From: FW021-bin31 sp964558275
Lineage (GTDB): Bacteria > Bacteroidota > Bacteroidia > Chitinophagales > Chitinophagaceae
Reading direction: 5' to 3'
Length of the DNA stretch: 10,797 nucleotides
Assembly: GCA_964558275.1 (NCBI GenBank)
Contig: CAZLDH010000103.1
Span: 1-10,797, forward strand
The notes under the pieces are model-generated. The model saw only the letters and a list, made by a program, of their open reading frames with translations. It was not told the DNA's origin and searched no databases. Made by a program: the position numbers and the translations under genes. Shown in pieces: positions 6,178 through 10,797 of the stretch. Each line of letters begins with the position of its first letter. The stretch's first letter is position 1.

Positions 6178-7743
6178 TCAAGGTTTATAGGGTATAATAA
6201 AGTAAAAAATGGAGCCTGTCTCCGGACTTTCAATACCAATCTCTCCGAAATGTAATTTAATGATCTCTTTGGAAATATACAACCCCAATCCAAATCCTGA
6301 AGCATTTCCATTGTTTAGAGAACGATAAAAACGTTTAAAAATTTTTTCTCTCAACTGGGGTTTTAAACCCGGACCAAAGTCGCGCACACATACTTTCACC
6401 TTCTTCCCTTCTATATCCTCAGAGCTAATGATAACCTTATCGGCATCAGGAGAATATTTTACGGCATTGGATATTAAGTTGGTCAAGACCTGTCCGATGC
6501 GCTCTTCATCCCCGGACACCGTTTGTATGCTGCCTGTCTCTATGATAAATTTATAGTCGGGAGAAGTCAACCGGACTTCCGATACTCTTTTTTCTATCAA
6601 CTCATTTAAATCAAATGGGCCATACTTCAAGTCAAACCGCCCATCAGAAATGCGTGTAGTATCTAACAAACCATAAATCAATCTGTGCAAGCGATCTACC
6701 TGATTATTCAACTTTTGAATCAAAGGGAAAGTGGATGATTGGTCTTCATCCGAAAGCTTCTCTAACAATAATTCAGAATAAGCTTTAATACCGGTCAAAG
6801 GGGTCTTCAACTCATGACTGGCAATACCGATAAAATCATCTTTTTGCTCTTCAATATTTTTTTGTTCTGTGATATCTATAGACACAATAACCGCCGAAAT
6901 AAAGCGGTTTTCTTTATCCATAATGGGAGAGACTTGATTGTTACACCAGATACAATGACCATCTTTGCATAACATTCTTTTCTCTATAGTATAGGGATCG
7001 CCGGTAGATATCATCTGTTTAAACAATTCATTGTTCTTTTCCATATCTTTTTCATGAACCACATCTTCAATAGTCAACTGTAGCATCTCGTCAACGCTAT
7101 ACCCTAACATATTCGCCATTTGATCATTTGAAAAAATAAAATATCCTTGCGCATCCACTTTCGAAATACCGGCAATCGTCTGATTCACTATCCCTCTATA
7201 ATTTACTTCGGATTCTCTCAATTTTTTTTCTATCCTTTTGCGGTCAGTAATATCAATAAAAGAAATCACAGTTCCATCAATTTTATCATCTACCGTCCGA
7301 TAAGGAGAAAACCGGGCAATAAAAATCCGATTATCATCAGAATAAACCTCGCGTTCTATTGGTTGTAAAGATTCCAGCACTCTGGCGGCATCATACTGAA
7401 AATCATTCGGTGACAACCGATGCGCAATGTGGGAAAGCGGTCGTCCTATATCTTCAGGAATGAGATTAAATATGCTGGTAACACTTGGCGTATAGCGTTT
7501 AATATTCATGCCCTTGTCCAAAAAAATAGTAGCAATATTAGTAGAACGTATCAGGTTTTCCAGATCAGAGTTGGCATGACTCACTTCATCTACCTTCACT
7601 TTCAATTCGTTATTGACTGTTGTAAGATCTTCGCTATCAGACTGCAACTCTTCCTTACTGGTTTCCAGTTCTTTCGCTGTAGAGTGAAATTCTTCTTTAT
7701 TTTCAACAGTTTTACGCGCTACTTTACCCTTCTTCTTCGTCAT
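6178..7743 (-). CDS. Soluble PAS-PAS histidine kinase with a CheB-CheR-type N-terminus
   Basis: The 521-residue product is a sensor histidine kinase without membrane segments, so it should sense something inside the cell. Order: a lysine-rich start; a coiled coil (about 22-64) containing ELETSKEELQS and TTVNNEL; a first PAS domain (65-168) with IATIFLDKGMNIKRYTP, FNLIPEDIGRP and ending DITDRKR; a second PAS domain (175-295) ending DITEQK; the phospho-acceptor H-box ASHELKTPLTG with His310; and an ATPase domain with N-box NLISNAVKYSP (Asn426), DFGPG (455-459), F-box IFKRFYRS and GFGLGL (483-488). The coiled coil and first PAS closely resemble the C-terminal linker and PAS of CheB-CheR fusion proteins, but no methylesterase or methyltransferase part is present here or upstream. 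No response regulator is adjacent. An AGGA about 6 bases before the ATG and an upstream -7 element support this start. Confidence 0.93.
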   Translation of the reverse strand: MTKKKGKVARKTVENKEEFHSTAKELETSKEELQSDSEDLTTVNNELKVKVDEVSHANSDLENLIRSTNIATIFLDKGMNIKRYTPSVTSIFNLIPEDIGRPLSHIAHRLSPNDFQYDAARVLESLQPIEREVYSDDNRIFIARFSPYRTVDDKIDGTVISFIDITDRKRIEKKLRESEVNYRGIVNQTIAGISKVDAQGYFIFSNDQMANMLGYSVDEMLQLTIEDVVHEKDMEKNNELFKQMISTGDPYTIEKRMLCKDGHCIWCNNQVSPIMDKENRFISAVIVSIDITEQKNIEEQKDDFIGIASHELKTPLTGIKAYSELLLEKLSDEDQSSTFPLIQKLNNQVDRLHRLIYGLLDTTRISDGRFDLKYGPFDLNELIEKRVSEVRLTSPDYKFIIETGSIQTVSGDEERIGQVLTNLISNAVKYSPDADKVIISSEDIEGKKVKVCVRDFGPGLKPQLREKIFKRFYRSLNNGNASGFGLGLYISKEIIKLHFGEIGIESPETGSIFYFIIPYKP

Positions 7744-8071
7744 AATATCCTATTTTATTCGCTTCCCATATTTACAAATGTAATAACAAAGTACCTTTGT
7801 AGAATACATGCAGCTTCTCAATAGCATGCTTATAATCTGTGCAATTTTTTCCACATGTTTTATTGATAAACACAATCCATCTCAGGTTCCAATTATAAAT
7901 CATTAGGACTTTAACACAGATATAGCTTATTAGACCGCCAAATCATGACCATTTAATCAATAGGTTGGAACAAACTTTGAATTTTTATTAATAAAAACAA
8001 GCCTTATGCCAAATCGAAGCCTATCTCATTGCTATAGGATTAATTAGCCTAATTATTGTAATATCTGAGCT
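7744..8071. other. Divergent intergenic region between kinase and transporter genes
   Basis: This 328-base stretch carries no convincing gene. It holds the minus-strand -7 element of the kinase. On the plus strand it has an exact TACCTTTG at 7792-7799 without a -33 partner; if used, it would give the transporter a leader of nearly 270 bases. It also holds a 15-bp palindrome at 8041-8055 (TAATTAG, C, CTAATTA), 16 bases before the transporter ATG, which could be an operator or a hairpin near the translation start. I recognise no riboswitch or small RNA in it. Confidence 0.5.
7775..7782 (-). promoter_or_regulatory. Possible -7 element of the histidine kinase gene
   Basis: The minus strand reads TACATTTG, an exact TAnnTTTG, 31 bases before the kinase ATG. 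It lies inside a short palindrome (TTACATTTGTAA, imperfect at the centre). There is no -33 TTG at the usual spacing, so support is partial. Confidence 0.4.
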
Positions 8072-8998
8072 ATGGGAATAAATAAAGAAAAAGAAGAGAA
8101 AAGTACACCTTCAGAGAATCAGGCCGCTTCAGGCGTTCCAAAGGAAGGTTGGGCGGTTGGTGACCGCTTTTCATGGAAGGAAATACTATTGCGGCTTATC
8201 GCTTCTGCAGATGAAGAAATATCTGAAAAACCACGAGGGTTATTTTTTAGTGGTCTTACAGCAGGATTTGCCATTGTACTTACGCTAATTGGTCATGCTA
8301 CCGGCAGTGCGCAATTTCCCAATAATACCTTTCTGGCTGCACTCTTATATCCGATAGGATTTATTTATATTATTTTAGGTCGCTACCAGCTTTATACCGA
8401 AAACACGCTACCTCCGGTAAAACTTGTGCTCATGCGTCTTGCAAGTATTCCTTTACTGTTGCGCTTGTGGGGGATAGTTCTTTTTTCAAATATTTTGGGC
8501 ACAATTCTTGGCACTTTTGTAATGGTTCATACCAATATGCTGTCTCAGGAAGTGCAGGAAGCGGCTATCGGATTTGTTCGGCATGCCCTCATGCTCTCTT
8601 GGTGGGATATCTTTTTCAGGGCACTCTTTGCAGGCTGGTTGGTGGCCGGTGTCGTATGGATTAATATGGCAGCCAAAGACACGATTACGCGTTTTGCGTT
8701 GGTATATCTCGTCTTTTTCACTATCGCTGCCTGTGAACTCTTTCATGTAGTGACTACTGCTGCAGAAGTGCTTTTTGTGGGGTTCTACGACCATTCATTA
8801 TTTGAAATTGGTCAATTGTTTACCCAATTCTGGTTACCTGTGCTTCTCGGCAATACCATAGGCGGCGTATTGGTCTTTACTTTTGTGGGTTATGCCCAAT
8901 CAGAAAGAAAGTTTTTTCCGGAAGTCAGAGTCTTAAATTTTCGAGAAATCCTTTTCAGCATGAAAGGAGGAAAATCTTTGAAGAAGCCGCAGCTTTAA
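8072..8998 (+). CDS. Formate/nitrite transporter (FNT) family protein, YfdC-like
   Basis: This 308-residue membrane protein belongs to the FNT family of pentameric channels that pass small monovalent anions such as formate or nitrite. A hydrophilic N-terminus of about 55 residues precedes roughly six membrane spans, at about 57-77, 87-104, 126-150, 178-198, 207-225 and 252-275. Segments that match E. coli YfdC by eye are QLYTENT (106-112), LLLRLWGIVLFSNILGT (128-144), GWLVAGVVWI (188-197), FHVV with His225, and LPVLLGNTIGG (255-265). His225 lies where FNT channels keep their pore histidine. The YfdC branch has no firmly established substrate, so nitrite transport is possible but not shown. 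It is on the strand opposite nirBD and is separated from it by two genes, so it is not in their operon. The alpha-amylase chimera follows after 95 bases on the same strand. No strong ribosome site is seen at the chosen start. Confidence 0.92.
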   Translation: MGINKEKEEKSTPSENQAASGVPKEGWAVGDRFSWKEILLRLIASADEEISEKPRGLFFSGLTAGFAIVLTLIGHATGSAQFPNNTFLAALLYPIGFIYIILGRYQLYTENTLPPVKLVLMRLASIPLLLRLWGIVLFSNILGTILGTFVMVHTNMLSQEVQEAAIGFVRHALMLSWWDIFFRALFAGWLVAGVVWINMAAKDTITRFALVYLVFFTIAACELFHVVTTAAEVLFVGFYDHSLFEIGQLFTQFWLPVLLGNTIGGVLVFTFVGYAQSERKFFPEVRVLNFREILFSMKGGKSLKKPQL

Positions 8999-9093
8999 TT
9001 TTAATAACGTATAAATTTTTAAAGGATGGATTTAAATATCAAAAAACGCTTTCGGGAATGTAGAGATATTGGTTCACGAAGTAAATAATCGCT

Positions 9094-10278
9094 ATGCAAG
9101 GCACAATGATTCAATTTTTTCATTGGAATTATCCGATGGATCAGCCGCTATGGCAAAATGTAGCATCTGAAGCAGGTAATTTGTCTCAGTTAGGTATAAC
9201 TGCGGTATGGCTTCCCCCTGCATTTAAACCAACCAACATGAATTCCGTCGGATATGATGCATACGATCTTTATGATCTTGGAGAATTTGACCAGAAAGGC
9301 TTCATTGAGACCCGTTATGGTTCAAAAGAAGAATACATCCATGCAATTCAGGCACTGCATGAAAAAGATATTAAGGTCTATGCCGATGTTATTTTAAATC
9401 ATAAGGCAGGAGCCGATGAAGCCGAAGAAGTTAAAGCCTTTGAAGTAGCTTCAGAAGACCGTACAAAAAAAATAGGAAAAGTTCATAAAATAAAGGCTTT
9501 CACCAAATTTACTTTCCCCGGCAGAAACAACAAATACTCCAGTTACAAATGGGACTATCAATGTTTTTCAGGAGTAGATTGGGATGATAAAAAACAGAAG
9601 AAAGGTATCTTCAAAATTATAAACCATTACGGTAAGCATTCGGAGAATGTACTGAGTAAAGAAAACGGCAATTTTGATTTTCTCCTGTTTTCAGATATCG
9701 AATTCAGGAATAAATCTGTTCGAAAGGAGTTTTTCCAATGGGGATTATGGTATCTTGAGACTACGCAGATTGACGGATTCAGATTAGATGCAGTAAAACA
9801 TATGCGCACCGCCGTAGTGAAAAAATGGCTTTCAAAATTAAGAAAGAAAACAGGGAAAGAAATTTTCTCCGTAGGTGAGTTTGCAGGAGCAATAGATACT
9901 TTATTGAAATACATCAAAAAATCCAAAGGATGCATGTCTTTATTCGATTTTCCTTTACACAAAAAATTTACTGAAGCTGCGCGTGAAGGAAAGGACTTCG
10001 ACCTACAGGTACGTGTCGTCAGCATGCCTTCTTGGGAACTATTTGACATGCAGGACTATTCCTATAAACAAGATATTTTTCCTACTCAGATTAGAAAACG
10101 TTTGGCCGTAGAAGCCGGTTCTCCTATAGGATGGCAAAAGTATGTAACTGAAGACGGCGGCGTAATCGGGATCAATCAATTCGGAGCTTCTGCTCCGGGA
10201 AAAGAAGTGTTGGAAGAATATGGCTATTCTATTGACAATGTGGTAGAAAAAGCAAAAAAAATCTTGGGAGGGAAATAA
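9094..10278 (+). CDS. Chimeric ORF: GH13 alpha-amylase N-terminus fused to transketolase C-terminus
   Basis: Residues 1-305 are a cytoplasmic GH13 (subfamily 5 type) alpha-amylase, which would cut alpha-1,4 glucans. Seen: MIQFFHW at the start, AVWLPPAFK (37-45), SVGYDAYDLYDLGEFDQKG, region I DVILNHKAG (98-106), TKFTFPGR, region II GFRLDAVKH with nucleophile Asp232, and region III VGEF with acid/base Glu262. The amylase match stops after DFDLQ (301-305). Relatives would continue to region IV (FxxNHD), with the third catalytic Asp, and a C-terminal domain; all of that is missing. From Val306 on, the protein is the end of a transketolase: VRVVSMPSWELFD, VEAGSPIGWQKYV, NQFGASAPGKEVLEEYGYS and DNVVEKAKKIL. 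The join lies at about 10006-10011 and keeps frame. As built, the amylase should be inactive, and the transketolase piece lacks its cofactor-binding domains. A weak hairpin with a T-run follows. Either a deletion joined two neighbouring genes or the assembly did. Confidence 0.9.
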   Translation: MQGTMIQFFHWNYPMDQPLWQNVASEAGNLSQLGITAVWLPPAFKPTNMNSVGYDAYDLYDLGEFDQKGFIETRYGSKEEYIHAIQALHEKDIKVYADVILNHKAGADEAEEVKAFEVASEDRTKKIGKVHKIKAFTKFTFPGRNNKYSSYKWDYQCFSGVDWDDKKQKKGIFKIINHYGKHSENVLSKENGNFDFLLFSDIEFRNKSVRKEFFQWGLWYLETTQIDGFRLDAVKHMRTAVVKKWLSKLRKKTGKEIFSVGEFAGAIDTLLKYIKKSKGCMSLFDFPLHKKFTEAAREGKDFDLQVRVVSMPSWELFDMQDYSYKQDIFPTQIRKRLAVEAGSPIGWQKYVTEDGGVIGINQFGASAPGKEVLEEYGYSIDNVVEKAKKILGGK

Positions 10279-10315
10279 TGAATACACCTTCCCACATAGT
10301 ATGATAATAAAACTT

Positions 10316-10340
10316 CCTTCAAGCCGAAGGCATGTTTTTT
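10316..10340 (+). terminator. Weak intrinsic terminator after the amylase-transketolase ORF
   Basis: CCTTC and GAAGG form a 5-bp stem around AAGCC, and a run of six T follows four bases later. It begins 37 bases after the stop codon of the chimeric ORF. The short stem makes it a weak candidate, but placement and orientation are right. Confidence 0.45.
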
Positions 10341-10391
10341 GAATCTATTTTTATTGAGGAACCAGTTATTTCATTTTTTATTTTTCAAGTT

Positions 10392-10670
10392 ATGATAGAA
10401 TTCACGATAACCTTTCGGCTTAGGGACAAAACCTATAAAGCTTCAGTACTTCGGAAAAAGGGAGCGCAAAAGATAGAATTTGATGTACGCCCGCGAAGTC
10501 CTATGATTGTACGGGAATTCGGACACCAAATTCGAATTTTTAAAAAATCAGATAAATATCACACGCCATCTCCTATAGCCAAAGGACATTATATGGATTT
10601 ATTTGATTGTCTTGTAGAGGCACTGCGTGAATATGATCAAGGTCACTTAAAACGGTTAAATAAGACTTAA
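10392..10670 (+). CDS. Small basic protein of unknown function
   Basis: I do not recognise this protein. From the ATG at 10392 it has 92 residues, rich in Lys and Arg, with no membrane segment, signal peptide or cysteine. It starts with alternating strand-like residues (MIEFTITFRLRDKTYKASV), has a middle part with RPRSPMIVREFGHQIRIF, and ends with a likely helix (MDLFDCLVEALREYDQ) apart from one Cys in that helix. The same frame is open upstream to an ATG at 10332, which would add 20 hydrophobic residues. That start overlaps the T-run of the preceding terminator, so the inner start is preferred. A partial promoter match (TTG at 10354-10356, then 22 bases, then TATTTTTC) would place transcription almost at the inner ATG. 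The size and composition suit a cytoplasmic protein; no function can be given. Confidence 0.55.
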   Translation: MIEFTITFRLRDKTYKASVLRKKGAQKIEFDVRPRSPMIVREFGHQIRIFKKSDKYHTPSPIAKGHYMDLFDCLVEALREYDQGHLKRLNKT

Positions 10671-10797
10671 AATCTGTATTAACCCTCCCCTTTCAGTTTT
10701 TGTGTCGTTTTGTTTAGAAAGTTTTTAACCTTATTAAGGAAACCTTTAGACTCGGCTTTATATTGCCCATTTTTAATTTAATTTTTTGTTTATTTCT

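Noticed and set aside
8996..9010. A possible terminator at the end of the transporter gene (AAGC, CGCA, GCTT)
   Set aside because: The stem is only four base pairs and overlaps the coding end; not enough to call.
9026..9088. A 20-codon open frame between the transporter and amylase genes
   Set aside because: Too short, with no recognisable sequence and no clear ribosome site at a proper distance.
10003..10014. CAG followed by GTACGT at the amylase-transketolase join, resembling a eukaryotic 5' splice site
   Set aside because: The DNA is clearly bacterial and both parts are already joined in frame; this is coincidence.
10679..10777. A lysine-rich open stretch of about 33 codons on the minus strand, like a protein tail
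   Set aside because: It has a stop directly upstream and no ATG, so it cannot be the visible end of a gene entering from the right edge unless there is a frameshift.

Overview
The window looks like chromosomal DNA from a Bacteroidota bacterium, possibly of the Chitinophagales/Cytophagales type. Three things suggest this: the DNA is AT-rich; several upstream regions carry the Bacteroidota -7 promoter element TAnnTTTG, with few Shine-Dalgarno sequences; and there is a MoaC-MoaB fusion of the kind common in that phylum. The assignment to phylum is an inference.

Left half (1-5231, all minus strand): a nitrogen and molybdenum-cofactor block read in the order nirB, nirD, moaCB, moeA. NirB and NirD form the cytoplasmic NADH-dependent nitrite reductase. 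MoaCB and MoeA belong to molybdenum cofactor (Moco) synthesis, which nitrite reductase does not need but nitrate reductase does. The arrangement fits nitrate assimilation, with the nitrate reductase genes probably beyond the left edge. moaCB is cut by one in-frame TAA, yet the missing end of the MoaB domain follows intact and in frame. moeA runs off the left edge. The nirB upstream region has a -7 element, a CRP/FNR-like dyad placed where an activator would sit, and a separate 24-bp perfect palindrome.

Middle (5476-7743, minus strand): a DJ-1/PfpI family protein and a soluble PAS histidine kinase. The N-terminus of the kinase matches the linker and PAS domain normally found in CheB-CheR fusion proteins. 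A perfect 19-bp hairpin separates the two genes.

Right half (8072-10670, plus strand): a YfdC-like formate/nitrite transporter family membrane protein; a chimeric gene joining about 305 residues of a cytoplasmic GH13 alpha-amylase in frame to the last 89 or so residues of a transketolase; and a small basic protein of unknown function.

The two strongest observations are the amylase-transketolase chimera (join near 10008) and the nonsense codon in moaCB (1470-1472). Each could be real biology, gene decay, or a sequencing or assembly error, and the sequence alone cannot decide. I see no CRISPR array, transposase, tRNA, rRNA or recognisable defence system here.
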